Positions 41,734-50,484 of a DNA stretch of 64,000 nucleotides are shown here, in pieces. The stretch's first letter is position 1. Every line of letters starts with the position of its first letter. This DNA is from Chryseobacterium taichungense (GTDB taxonomy: Bacteria > Bacteroidota > Bacteroidia > Flavobacteriales > Weeksellaceae): NCBI RefSeq assembly GCF_900109935.1, contig NZ_FOBV01000002.1:496001-560000 (forward strand), in the 5' to 3' direction. The translations under genes were made by a program, and so were the position numbers. The notes under the pieces are model-generated. The model saw only the letters and a program-made list of their open reading frames with translations. It did no database searches and had not been told where the DNA came from.

Positions 41734-43893
41734 ATGAAAAAATATACAATTGGAGCATTATTGTTCTCAATGATGTTTGCGGGCGTTAGTGCACAATCTT
41801 TAAAATCGCCGGACGGAAAATTTGAAATGAATTTCCAGCTCAAGCAGGGTGTTCCGTATTACAATCTGAAATACAATGGCGACATTGTCGTTGAAGATTC
41901 AAAGCTGGGACTGAGATTATTCAAAGATACTTCCATCAAATTTGCGTCTGAAATTGCTAAACCTGAAGATGTAAAATTTGACCTGAATAACGGCTTTACA
42001 AAAACAGAAGAAAAGCGGGATTCTAAAAATGAAACCTGGCAGCCGGTTCTGGGAGAAAAGAAAAATTATATTAACAACTATAATGAACTAGCGGTTACGC
42101 TTCATCAGGATACTACTGACAGAAATATTATCGTTAAGTTCAGACTTTTTAATGATGGATTAGGTTTTAGATATGAATTCCCACAGCAAAAAAACCTGAA
42201 TTATTTTGTGATCCGTGAAGAAGATTCTGAGATTGATTTCCCGACCGATATGAAAGCCTGGTGGATCGTTGCCGATTATGATTCGCAGGAATATCAGCCC
42301 CAAACAACAAAAATCTCTGAAATTCCGGGCCGTTGGGATCAGGCATTTGATAAGCATTCTTCCCAAACACTAATAAAAAATGCGGTTCAGACCCCTTTAA
42401 TGCTGAAAAAAGAAGGAAAAAATCCTTTATATGTAAATGTTGGAGAAGCTGCTGTATTGGATTATTCGGCTTCTCATCTTGAAGTGGATGCTGTTAATTT
42501 TAAGTTTAAAACACATCTGACTCCTGACAAGCAAGGTGCAAAAGGATATATTCAGACTTCTACAGTTTCTCCGTGGAGAACGATTATTGTCTCTCCAAAG
42601 GCAGAAGAAATACTCGATTCTAAAATGATGTTTAACCTGAATGAACCTACAAAATATACCGACACTTCCTATATTCATCCTACAAAATACATGGGCGTAT
42701 GGTGGGAAATGATCATCGGTAAATCACAGTGGGCTTATTCTACGGCTGATAATGTTCATATCGGAGTGACGGATTTTTCTAAATTAACACCTAACGGAAA
42801 ACACGGTGCCAACAACACGAAAGTTAAGGAATACATCGATTTCGCCGCAGAAAACGGTTTCCAGGGGCTTTTAATTGAAGGTTGGAATATCGGCTGGGAA
42901 GACTGGATTGGGCACAATAAAGAATTTGTTTTTGATTTCATCACCCCTTATCCTGATTTTGATATCAAAATGCTGAATGAATATGCGCATTCAAAAGGCA
43001 TCAAGCTGATCATGCATCACGAGACTTCTGCTTCGGCAACTAACTATGAAAGATGGGCCGATAAAGCTTTTCAGCTAATGAATCAATATGGTTATGATGC
43101 CGTGAAAACCGGTTATGTAGGAGACATGATTCCTCGTGGAGAACATCACTATTCTCAGTGGACTATTAATCATTATTATAGAATTGCAGAAAAAGCCAAT
43201 GAGTATAAAATTATGGTCAATTCTCACGAATCGGTAAGGCCGGGAGGAGAGAGCAGAACCTATCCGAACTGGATTTCAGCAGAAGCAGCGCGTGGAACAG
43301 AACATGAAGCTTTTCAGGGAAACAATCCCGACCACCAAACTATTCTTCCTTTTACAAGATGGATAGGCGGGTCAATGGATTATACACCAGGGATTTTCCA
43401 GACCAAACTGGATTACTATTTTCCAGGAGATAAACGTTTTGTAAAAACAACTTTAGCAAAGCAGTTAGCGCTCTATGTGGTGATGTACATGCCACTCCAG
43501 ATGGCTGCTGATTTACCAGAGAATTATAAAAGACATATGGATGCTTTCCAGTTTATTAAGGATGTAGCGGCCGATTGGGACGATACTAAAATTTTATCAG
43601 CTGAACCCGGAGATTATATCATCACTGCAAGAAAAGCGAAAGGAACAGAAAACTGGTTTGTAGGCGGTATTACGGATGAAGATAAACGTGATTATTCCGT
43701 AGATTTTTCTTTCCTGGATAAAGGCAAAAAATATGAAGCGACAATTTATGAAGACGGTAAAGATGCAGATTACATCGACAATCCTCAAAGCTATCATATC
43801 TATAAAAAACAGATTACAAGCAAGTCTAAAATCAATTTTAAAATGGCACGAAGCGGCGGTTTTGCAATTACGATTAAACCAATCGTAAAGTAA
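41734..43893 (+). CDS. Glycoside hydrolase family 97 (SusB-like alpha-glucosidase)
   Basis: This 719-residue secreted enzyme has a signal peptide (cleavage after VSA-Q). An N-terminal beta-sandwich (to about 290) is followed by a TIM barrel with GFQGLLIEGWNIGWEDW, LIMHHETSAS, VKTGYVGDMIP, NSHESVRPGGESRTYPNWISAEAARG and a C-terminal beta domain. The glutamates in MHHET and in the HES and AEA regions are those of the inverting SusB branch, not of the retaining branch. It probably works in the periplasm on starch-derived oligosaccharides. No susC/susD pair is adjacent; it is monocistronic with promoter and terminator. Confidence 0.93.
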   Translation: MKKYTIGALLFSMMFAGVSAQSLKSPDGKFEMNFQLKQGVPYYNLKYNGDIVVEDSKLGLRLFKDTSIKFASEIAKPEDVKFDLNNGFTKTEEKRDSKNETWQPVLGEKKNYINNYNELAVTLHQDTTDRNIIVKFRLFNDGLGFRYEFPQQKNLNYFVIREEDSEIDFPTDMKAWWIVADYDSQEYQPQTTKISEIPGRWDQAFDKHSSQTLIKNAVQTPLMLKKEGKNPLYVNVGEAAVLDYSASHLEVDAVNFKFKTHLTPDKQGAKGYIQTSTVSPWRTIIVSPKAEEILDSKMMFNLNEPTKYTDTSYIHPTKYMGVWWEMIIGKSQWAYSTADNVHIGVTDFSKLTPNGKHGANNTKVKEYIDFAAENGFQGLLIEGWNIGWEDWIGHNKEFVFDFITPYPDFDIKMLNEYAHSKGIKLIMHHETSASATNYERWADKAFQLMNQYGYDAVKTGYVGDMIPRGEHHYSQWTINHYYRIAEKANEYKIMVNSHESVRPGGESRTYPNWISAEAARGTEHEAFQGNNPDHQTILPFTRWIGGSMDYTPGIFQTKLDYYFPGDKRFVKTTLAKQLALYVVMYMPLQMAADLPENYKRHMDAFQFIKDVAADWDDTKILSAEPGDYIITARKAKGTENWFVGGITDEDKRDYSVDFSFLDKGKKYEATIYEDGKDADYIDNPQSYHIYKKQITSKSKINFKMARSGGFAITIKPIVK

Positions 43894-43911
43894 TATTAAT
43901 TCATATAAAAT

Positions 43912-43943
43912 AAAAGGCTCAGGCATTATAACCTGAGCCTTTT
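43912..43943. terminator. Bidirectional terminator
   Basis: AAAAGGCTCAGG (43912-43923) pairs with CCTGAGCCTTTT (43932-43943) over an 8-nt loop. It lies between the GH97 gene and the convergent gene at 43949. Confidence 0.9.
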
Positions 43944-43948
43944 AAACT

Positions 43949-44269
43949 TTAATGATGTCTTACACCTTTCTGATGATAAGTGATATCCTTATTTACCGTT
44001 TCGTAGTTTTTAGGGAGATGATCAGCATGTTCATCGAATGTGTGATTTCCGGCACTGTTCTGGTTCGTCTCCGGAGTTTCAAAATGGATTTGTTTACCAT
44101 TCTTATAAAGTTTATTATCAAAAGTCCTGTAAAGTTGGTTTTCCTGATAAGTATTTCCATCGGGAGCTGTAAAGCTTTTCAGCTTTCCTTTGCTTTTCCT
44201 GTTCATTCTCCAGGCTACTACTGTTCCTGCTCCTATGAGTGCTAGAGCAACTTTTATTTTGTTATTCAT
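43949..44269 (-). CDS. Small protein with N-terminal membrane segment
   Basis: The 106-residue product has one hydrophobic stretch (about 5-20), then a basic linker (RMNRKSKGKLKS) and a polar domain (TAPDGNTYQENQLYRTFDNKLYKNGKQIHFETPE) rich in Tyr and Asn. The C-terminus contains several histidines. No family is recognised. It lies 38 nt downstream of the broken SDR gene and may be cotranscribed with it. Confidence 0.65.
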   Translation of the reverse strand: MNNKIKVALALIGAGTVVAWRMNRKSKGKLKSFTAPDGNTYQENQLYRTFDNKLYKNGKQIHFETPETNQNSAGNHTFDEHADHLPKNYETVNKDITYHQKGVRHH

Positions 44270-44307
44270 AATATTGTAATTTAATTTGGTTAAAGATATT
44301 TTATTAA

Positions 44308-45312
44308 TTAAGGCTGTCCGCTTCCTCCGGCGGCACCGTAGATTTGTCCTGTAGCAAAACTGGCGTCATTGGCAGCGAGCTGTACGAATATCGAGGCAAG
44401 TTCGGCAGGCTGTCCCGGTCTGCCAAGAGGGGTATCGGCTCCGAATTTAACAAGATTTTCCTGAGTTTGTCCACCGCTTACTTCAAGTGCTGTCCACACG
44501 GGTCCCGGCGCCACTCCGTTTACTCTTATGCCTTTTGGGCCAAGCTGTTTGGCTAATGATTTAACATAACTTGTTGTTGCCGCTTTGGTTTGCGCATAAT
44601 CATACAGGTTTTCAGAAGGATCATAAGCCTGAACTGAAGAAAGCCCGATAATGCTGGAGCCTGGTTTCAGATGGGGAAGTGCTGCTTTAATAATCCAGAA
44701 TGGTGCATATATATTGGTTTTCATCGTTCTTTCAAACTCTTCTGTGCTGATATCCAGAATCGATTCATGGGTTTTCTGATGACCCGCGTTGTTAACAAGA
44801 ATATCAAGTCCGCCAAGCTGTTGTACAGCCTGTGATACGAGTTTCTTGCAGAATGACTCATCTCTGATATCCCCGGGAATTGCTATGGCTTTACGGCCGG
44901 CTTTCCGGATAAGATCAATAACTTGTACTGCGTCGGGTTCTTCTTCAGGCAAATAATTGATGGCAACATCGGCTCCTTCGCGGGCATAAGCAATCGCAGC
45001 GGCACGACCTATCCCGGAATCTCCGCCCGTAATTAAAGCTTTTCTTCCCATCAGTCTTCCTTAACCTACATAGCTTTTTTCTCCATGATCGGGAACCGGG
45101 TCCATCTTACTTGCTAAGCCCGGAAAAGGCTGAGACTGGCTTTTAAAAGGAGGCCGTGGATATTTTGTCGTAGGATCCGTAAGATCCGGGCCTGTAGAAT
45201 TCTGAGGTTTTTGATTTTGAGATTGTGCGAATGCTGATGGTGAAACTGCGGCAACAGCAAGGGTTGCTGCTATTTTACCGATAGCATTTCGTCTTGTGAT
45301 TGATTTTTCCAT
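44308..45312 (-). pseudogene. Tat-exported SDR oxidoreductase interrupted by one in-frame stop codon
   Basis: Two adjacent frames in the same phase form one gene of 335 codons. Codons 1-83 (45312-45064) encode a twin-arginine signal (SITRRNAIGKIAATLAVAAV) and the family-typical lead-in ending DHGEKSYVG. TAA follows at 45063-45061, then GGA AGA CTG and the frame continues MGRKALITGGDSGIGRA to 44308. YghA-like SDRs usually read SYxGSGRLxGRKALITGG here, so the stop replaces a serine; TCA to TAA is a single change. The rest is a normal classical SDR (NNAG, YAQTKAATTSY with the YxxxK pair). Possible readings are a recent pseudogene, a sequencing error, stop readthrough, or reinitiation at the ATG at 45051 giving a cytosolic 247-residue enzyme. 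Confidence 0.85.
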
Positions 45313-45521
45313 AATATTAAGATTTGTGGTGTGGTATGGCTCTGGAAGCCATTCTGATGAATATATAGCAATGAATATTCCAAGCTTTGAAAACTTTTGT
45401 TTTTTAAAAAGATTTATGATAATTATTTTACATTATGAGGTGAAATAAAATCGATGTAAAGAAGTATTTTGTTAAAAATTTTATAATAGCGGCAAGATAG
45501 TTGTAGAATTTTTAAAACCAA

Positions 45522-46523
45522 ATGACAACTTATATGAATCTGCAATTAATCAAAGAATCAAAAAAAAGTAGTGAAAAAGATCATACGGATCATTTTCTCA
45601 ATGATGTTCTTACAGGACTGCAAAGTACCCCGAAACATTTGTCATCCAAATATTTTTACGATAAGACAGGTGACGAATTGTTCCAGAAAATAATGGCAAT
45701 GCCTGAATATTACCTTACGCGATGTGAACTTGATATTTTTAAGAATAAAACTTCAGAAATTGCAAAGGGTATCAGGGCAGATCAGGAACCTTTTGATCTT
45801 ATTGAGCTCGGAGCGGGAGATGCGATGAAATCTACATATCTTCTGAAACATCTTAGTGAAATAGGAACTGATTTTACCTATATGCCAATCGATATTTCAG
45901 GAAATATTCTTTCGGTACTGGAGAAAAATTTGAAAAGGCAGCTTCCGGCAATAGATATTGAGCTTTTAGAAGGAGAATATTTTGAGATGCTTGAAAAAGC
46001 CATGACACTTTCGTCACGAAGAAAAGTCATTTTATTTTTAGGAGGAAACATAGGAAATATGAGCAGGAAAGAAGCTGAAAAGTTTTGCATAGCTCTTTAC
46101 CAGTTATTAAATAAGGAAGATATTGTTCTGATTGGTTTTGATCTTAAAAAAAATCCTTATACCGTTTTGAACGCATACAGTGATAAGTCAGGAATCACGG
46201 CAGCATTTAATCTGAATCTTTTATCAAGAATCAATCGTGAGCTTGACGGTAATTTTAATATTGCTGACTTTCAGCATTACGAATCGTATGACCCAATTAC
46301 GGGTGCATGCAAAAGTTTTCTTATAAGCCTTAGAGATCAGAAAGTAAATATTGCAGGCCAACTCATTTCATTTGAAGAAAATGAAGTTATTGACATGGAA
46401 GTATCACAGAAGTTTTCAAGATCAGAAATACGAAAACTGGCTGAAAAAACTGGTTTTAGAATCACCGGTGAAATTGCTGATTCTAAAGACTGGTTCATTG
46501 ATAGTATCTGGAAGGTGAGTTAA
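45522..46523 (+). CDS. egtD: L-histidine N-alpha-methyltransferase (ergothioneine pathway)
   Basis: This 333-residue SAM-dependent enzyme trimethylates histidine to hercynine, the first step of ergothioneine synthesis. Family motifs are SSKYFYDKTGDELFQKIMAMPEYYLTRCELDIF, the SAM site IELGAGDAMKSTYLL, YMPIDIS, VILFLGGNIGNMSRKEAE and LIGFDLKKNP. The N-terminal start could be 45522 or the ATG four codons later. It lies 17 nt upstream of egtB; together they cover the two dedicated steps. Confidence 0.93.
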   Translation: MTTYMNLQLIKESKKSSEKDHTDHFLNDVLTGLQSTPKHLSSKYFYDKTGDELFQKIMAMPEYYLTRCELDIFKNKTSEIAKGIRADQEPFDLIELGAGDAMKSTYLLKHLSEIGTDFTYMPIDISGNILSVLEKNLKRQLPAIDIELLEGEYFEMLEKAMTLSSRRKVILFLGGNIGNMSRKEAEKFCIALYQLLNKEDIVLIGFDLKKNPYTVLNAYSDKSGITAAFNLNLLSRINRELDGNFNIADFQHYESYDPITGACKSFLISLRDQKVNIAGQLISFEENEVIDMEVSQKFSRSEIRKLAEKTGFRITGEIADSKDWFIDSIWKVS

Positions 46524-46540
46524 TAATTAAATGTAAAAAA

Positions 46541-47713
46541 ATGGAAGCCAATACAATTATAAATCCTTTGGTAAGAAAATTCCGTGACATCAGAAAACGT
46601 TCGGAAAATATTTGTCAGCCCCTTGAAATTGAAGATTATGTTGTTCAACCAATTGTTGATGTAAGTCCTCCCAAATGGCACTTAGGCCACACCACCTGGT
46701 TTTTTGAAACATTTATTCTTATTCCCAATTTTCCTTCTTATGAAGTTTTTGATGATCAGTATAATTTTGTATTCAACAGCTATTACGAAACTATTGGGGC
46801 AAGAGTAATCCGTACCGATCGTGGAAATCTCAGCCGGCCTTCAGTTTCTGATATTTACAGATACAGAGCATATGTAGATGAAAAAATGACTGAATTCCTC
46901 AACAGCCATCATATGAATGACAGCATTCTACCGCTTTTAGAGCTGGGCCTCAATCACGAACAGCAGCATCAGGAACTTTTAATTACTGACATAAAATATA
47001 TTCTTGGTCATAATCCACTTTTTCCTATTTATAAAAAAGAAATTAAAAATACTCATAAAACAACGGTAGAGAAGAGGATGCTCAGATTCTCGGAAGGAAT
47101 TTATGAAATTGGCTTCGAGGGTCTGGGATTTTGCTTTGATAATGAACTAAACAGGCATAAAGTCTATCTTCATGATTTTGGAATTTCAAATCGTTTGGTA
47201 ACCAACAGAGAATATCTTGAATTTATGGAATCCGGAGGATATTCTGATTTTAGATATTGGCACTCTGACGGTTGGAACTGGGTGAAAGAAAATAAGGTTA
47301 AATCTCCTTTGTATTGGCATAAAATCGATGGAAAATGGATGTGTTATACTTTGGGTGGACTGGAAGAAATTGATCCTGACGGTGAACTTTGCCATGTAAA
47401 TTTCTATGAAGCTTCAGCTTATGCTTCCTGGAAAGGAATGCGCCTTCCAACCGAACAGGAATGGGAAGTGGCTTCTCCTCATTTTGAATGGGGAAAACGT
47501 TGGGAATGGACCAATAGTGCATACCTCCCTTATCCCGGATTCAAAAAAGAAGCCGGAGCAGTAGGTGAGTATAACGGTAAATTCATGGTTAATCAAATGG
47601 TGCTAAGAGGCGCATCTGTCGCTACACCACCGGGACACAGCAGGGATACCTACCGTAATTTTTTTCAGCCCGATCTGAAGTGGCAGTTTACAGGGATAAG
47701 GCTCGCTAAATAA
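46541..47713 (+). CDS. egtB: Ergothioneine biosynthesis sulfoxide synthase EgtB
   Basis: This 390-residue non-heme iron enzyme couples hercynine to a thiol (Cys or gamma-Glu-Cys) using oxygen. The N-terminal DinB-like domain supplies three iron ligands: H50 in WHLGHTTWFFE, and H139 and H143 in NHEQQHQEL. The C-terminal formylglycine-generating-enzyme-like domain is recognisable by NRLVTNREYLEFMESGGYSD, GMRLPTEQEWEVA and GASVATPPGHSRDTYRNFF. It lies directly behind egtD. No separate egtC or egtE is nearby, so the thiol donor and lyase are undetermined. Confidence 0.94.
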   Translation: MEANTIINPLVRKFRDIRKRSENICQPLEIEDYVVQPIVDVSPPKWHLGHTTWFFETFILIPNFPSYEVFDDQYNFVFNSYYETIGARVIRTDRGNLSRPSVSDIYRYRAYVDEKMTEFLNSHHMNDSILPLLELGLNHEQQHQELLITDIKYILGHNPLFPIYKKEIKNTHKTTVEKRMLRFSEGIYEIGFEGLGFCFDNELNRHKVYLHDFGISNRLVTNREYLEFMESGGYSDFRYWHSDGWNWVKENKVKSPLYWHKIDGKWMCYTLGGLEEIDPDGELCHVNFYEASAYASWKGMRLPTEQEWEVASPHFEWGKRWEWTNSAYLPYPGFKKEAGAVGEYNGKFMVNQMVLRGASVATPPGHSRDTYRNFFQPDLKWQFTGIRLAK

Positions 47714-47714
47714 A

Positions 47715-48200
47715 ATGAAAGACCAGAAACCTACTTACCTCAATTTTGATTCAGAAAAATACTTCTGGAAGCCTGATATTGATTATCGTGAGCATCCCGA
47801 AAGATACCGTGTGGGCAAAGGAGAGCAAGGAGTTTTGATATGCGAGCCCTATAAAAGTGAAATAGGAAAATTCTGGCGTTTCAAAACTGCCGATATTGCG
47901 GAAGAAAGTTCAGGGAAAATATTTGACCTATTTAAAGAATATCTTCGTAAAAATGATTTTGTCGGAGCCGATATGGCTAGAAAATATTTGCAGATGGGCT
48001 TTACGAGAGCAAGAAGATATTTCAACTATAAAGGAGGCAAAAAATATGATGCAGAGGATAATTATAAAATGATGAAACGTGGGACAGGTGATCCCGAAAA
48101 AGAAAAATCAGCGGATATATTCTTTAAAAAATGGAAGGAAGCCGAATCTGATAAGAAATATACACGGATGAAAAAAGACTGGAAAAAGAATTTTGGATAA
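47715..48200 (+). CDS. DUF4385 family protein
   Basis: This 161-residue cytosolic protein has the DUF4385 pattern: DIDYREHPERYRVGKGEQGVL, EPYKSEIGKFWRFKTADIAEES, then NDFVGADMARKYLQMGFTRARRYFNYKGGKKY and a Lys-rich C-terminus. The family is widespread and uncharacterised; the strongly basic surface suggests nucleic acid binding. It starts 1 nt after the egtB stop, so it belongs to the egtD-egtB transcript, although DUF4385 is not a known ergothioneine enzyme. Confidence 0.9.
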   Translation: MKDQKPTYLNFDSEKYFWKPDIDYREHPERYRVGKGEQGVLICEPYKSEIGKFWRFKTADIAEESSGKIFDLFKEYLRKNDFVGADMARKYLQMGFTRARRYFNYKGGKKYDAEDNYKMMKRGTGDPEKEKSADIFFKKWKEAESDKKYTRMKKDWKKNFG

Positions 48201-48211
48201 ATCTATTTATT

Positions 48212-48261
48212 AATGTACCAATGTAACAGTTATCCAGTCATCGTTGTTAAATTGGTACATT
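48212..48261. terminator. Inverted repeat between convergent genes
   Basis: AATGTACCAA (48212-48221) and TTGGTACATT (48252-48261) are perfect 10-bp arms 30 nt apart. There is no T run, so termination is uncertain; it could also be a dispersed repeat remnant. Confidence 0.5.
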
Positions 48262-48283
48262 GGTAGATTGATACATTATAAGT

Positions 48284-48958
48284 TCATTTCCTCACCGCAT
48301 TGATCATTTCTCTTTTACCCGGCGGTCCCTGCTTTTTTTCCACTTCAAAATGAAGTTCCTGAAGAATCCTTCTCACGCTTCCTTTAGAAGAATAGGTTGT
48401 TAACAATCCGTTAACCGCCATTTTGTCAGAAACCATTTCAAACAACGGTTTTTCCCAAAGATCAGGCTGTACTCTTGCGCCGAAACAATCATAATATACG
48501 AGATTTATTTTTGGTAAGTCTATGTTTTTCAGATCAAAAAAGTCGCATTGTATTTTTTTTAAGGTAAAACCACTAATAATTTCAGTCTGCTTTTCCCAGT
48601 CAGCTTTGTGAATTTTTTGATAAATATTTTTAAATTCCGGGTCATCAAAAAGCTCATCATATGCCAAATTGTTCATTTCTGATTCATTTATTGGATATTT
48701 TTCGAGCGTAAAATAATTGATGATATGATTTTTGTCAGTTTTTAAATATTCATTAATTGTCACCAAAACGTTCAAACCTGTTCCAAAACCGAGTTCTAAA
48801 ATATTAATTTCGTAATCATTTAAAAGATTTAATCCATTTTTGATAAACACGTGTTTTGCCTCCTGGAGTGCTCCGTGATGCGAATGGTAGTTTTCATTTA
48901 AATCATTGATATATAGTGTTTTACTACCGTCGTTTGTGGTTTTAATTTCTCTTTTCAA
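48284..48958 (-). CDS. mnmD: tRNA 5-methylaminomethyl-2-thiouridine methyltransferase MnmD
   Basis: This 224-residue protein corresponds to the N-terminal methyltransferase domain of MnmC and exists alone, as in many bacteria without the fused oxidase. It adds the last methyl group of mnm5s2U34 in tRNA. Motifs are SHHGALQEAKHVFI, the SAM site ILELGFGTGLNVLVT, YYDCFGARVQPDLWEKPLFE, LLTTYSSKGSVRRIL and GPPGKREMINAVRK. It is monocistronic and divergent from ilvE. Confidence 0.92.
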   Translation of the reverse strand: MKREIKTTNDGSKTLYINDLNENYHSHHGALQEAKHVFIKNGLNLLNDYEINILELGFGTGLNVLVTINEYLKTDKNHIINYFTLEKYPINESEMNNLAYDELFDDPEFKNIYQKIHKADWEKQTEIISGFTLKKIQCDFFDLKNIDLPKINLVYYDCFGARVQPDLWEKPLFEMVSDKMAVNGLLTTYSSKGSVRRILQELHFEVEKKQGPPGKREMINAVRK

Positions 48959-49009
48959 GCTATTTTTTTACAAATTTACTTTAAAATTTTTATATTTAGA
49001 AAATTATGT

Positions 49010-49017
49010 TAAATTTG
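49010..49017 (+). promoter_or_regulatory. -7 box of ilvE
   Basis: TAAATTTG matches TAnnTTTG. The expected start near 49024 leaves a leader of about 19 nt before the ATG at 49043. The -33 region is only T-rich. Confidence 0.5.
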
Positions 49018-49042
49018 TAGAACATCATAAAAAATTTTAGAA

Positions 49043-50113
49043 ATGATAATTCAAAAAACTGAAAACTCCCGAATTTCTACATTCGACCCAAACAATTTTT
49101 CTTTCGGAAATACTTTTATTGATCATATGATTATATGTGAGTACGAAAATGGAAAATGGGGTGATGTAAAATTGGTTCCTTATGGTCCTTTGATGTTTAC
49201 TCCTGCTATGATGGGTGTAAACTACGGACAAGCTTGTTTTGAAGGTATGAAAGCCTACAAAGACAAAGACGGACAGGTTTTCCTTTTCAGGCCTGAAAAG
49301 AATTTTGAGCGTATCAACAAATCGGCGAAGCGTCTTGCAATGCCGGAAGTAACGGAAGAAATGTTTTTAGACGGTTTAAAAGCATTGGTAGACATTGACA
49401 GAGACTGGATCCCATACGGAGAAGGAATGTCATTGTATATCAGACCATTGATTTTTGCTACTGAAGAAGCACTTAAAGCAAGGGTTTCTAATAAATATAT
49501 GTTTGCTATAGTGGCAACACCGGCAAAAAGTTATTATACAGAGCCTGTGTCAGTGAAAATTTCAGATCACTATTCAAGAGCTGCGAGCGGTGGAGTAGGT
49601 TCTGCAAAAGCTGCAGGAAACTATGCTGCATCTTTTTATCCTACACAATTGGCAATCGAGGAAGGATATGAGCAGATCATCTGGACAGATGATGCTACCC
49701 ACGAATATTTTGAAGAAAGCGGAACGATGAATGTATTTGTAAGAATCAACGATACTATTTATACACCGCCAACATCAGAAAAAATTCTTGATGGTGTTAC
49801 CAGAGACAGCTTTATTCAGTTAGCTAAAAAGAGAGGAATTGAAGTAAAAGTTGAGCCTATTAAAGTAAAAGACGTTATTGAAGCTCAGAAAAACGGAACC
49901 CTAAAAGAAGTTTGGGGCGTTGGAACAGCTGTGGTGACAACTGTTTTCCAGGCTTTGGGATACAATGGTGAAAAACTTCAACTGCCAAGATTATCTGATG
50001 AAGAAAGCTATGCAGAATTACTTAAAAATGACCTTGTTAGCATCCAGAGTAATCTTTCAGAAGATCCTTTCGGATGGAGAGTTCAGGTAGATCATGTATT
50101 GGAAACTGTTTAA
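49043..50113 (+). CDS. ilvE: Branched-chain amino acid aminotransferase
   Basis: This 356-residue PLP enzyme catalyses the last step of Leu, Ile and Val synthesis and the first step of their breakdown. Family motifs are FGNTFIDHMIICEYENGKWG, NYGQACFEGMKAYKDKDG, SLYIRPLIFATE, VKISDHYSRAASGGVGSAKAAGNYAAS (with the PLP lysine in SAKAAGNY) and EESGTMNVF. It is the longer class IV type common in Bacteroidota. It is monocistronic with promoter and terminator. Confidence 0.95.
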   Translation: MIIQKTENSRISTFDPNNFSFGNTFIDHMIICEYENGKWGDVKLVPYGPLMFTPAMMGVNYGQACFEGMKAYKDKDGQVFLFRPEKNFERINKSAKRLAMPEVTEEMFLDGLKALVDIDRDWIPYGEGMSLYIRPLIFATEEALKARVSNKYMFAIVATPAKSYYTEPVSVKISDHYSRAASGGVGSAKAAGNYAASFYPTQLAIEEGYEQIIWTDDATHEYFEESGTMNVFVRINDTIYTPPTSEKILDGVTRDSFIQLAKKRGIEVKVEPIKVKDVIEAQKNGTLKEVWGVGTAVVTTVFQALGYNGEKLQLPRLSDEESYAELLKNDLVSIQSNLSEDPFGWRVQVDHVLETV

Positions 50114-50136
50114 TTTTAATACTTAAAAATATATAC

Positions 50137-50156
50137 AAGCCGGGATTTCCCGGCTT
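50137..50156 (+). terminator. Terminator of ilvE
   Basis: AAGCCGGG (50137-50144) pairs with CCCGGCTT (50149-50156) over the 4-nt loop ATTT and is followed by TTTC. Confidence 0.85.
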
Positions 50157-50251
50157 TTTCCGTTTAACTAATATCTCGCTGAACAAAACATAGTGTAGTG
50201 ACAAACAACATACTGATGATATTTTTGATCATAATAACAAAAGATGATCTC

Positions 50252-50371
50252 AACCCTAGCCCGGATTGCAGCTTTGTTTGAGCTCATTTTTGGTTTTGGT
50301 TGCGGCGGCGAAGCCGCCGCAACCAAAACCAAGAAAATAGCGAGTGCGGAAAGCCGGATAAAGCTTCAAAG
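50252..50371. repeat. Intergenic palindromic element with a 20-bp perfect GC-rich hairpin
   Basis: In an AT-rich gap of 370 bp, arms at 50290-50309 and 50313-50332 are perfectly complementary over 20 bp around the 3-nt loop GAA; the inner half is nearly all G and C (TGCGGCGGC). Around it AACCCTAGCCCGGATTGCAG (50252-50271) and AAGCCGGATAAAGC (50351-50364) form further imperfect complementarity. CTCATTTT (50284-50291) can also pair with AAAATGAG (50406-50413). The composition jump and symmetry point to a REP- or MITE-like mobile element, probably present in many copies in the genome. No coding capacity. Confidence 0.6.
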
Positions 50372-50443
50372 AAAAACAGACTGGCACATTTAAAAGTTCG
50401 GCTTAAAATGAGGGCGAAAATGTTTAAACTTTAGTTTACAAGT

Positions 50444-50475
50444 TTTGTTAATCATTCCCGAAATGTGTATTTTCG
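50444..50475 (+). promoter_or_regulatory. Promoter of the gldI operon
   Basis: TTTG (50444-50447), a 20-nt spacer and TATTTTCG (50468-50475) fit the consensus with one mismatch. The start codon at 50485 lies only 9 nt after the -7 box, so the leader is nearly absent. Confidence 0.6.
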
Positions 50476-50484
50476 CAAAAGTTT

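Noticed and set aside
42756..42944. Minus-strand frames within the GH97 gene
   Set aside because: Antisense shadows of a well-supported gene, without their own signals.
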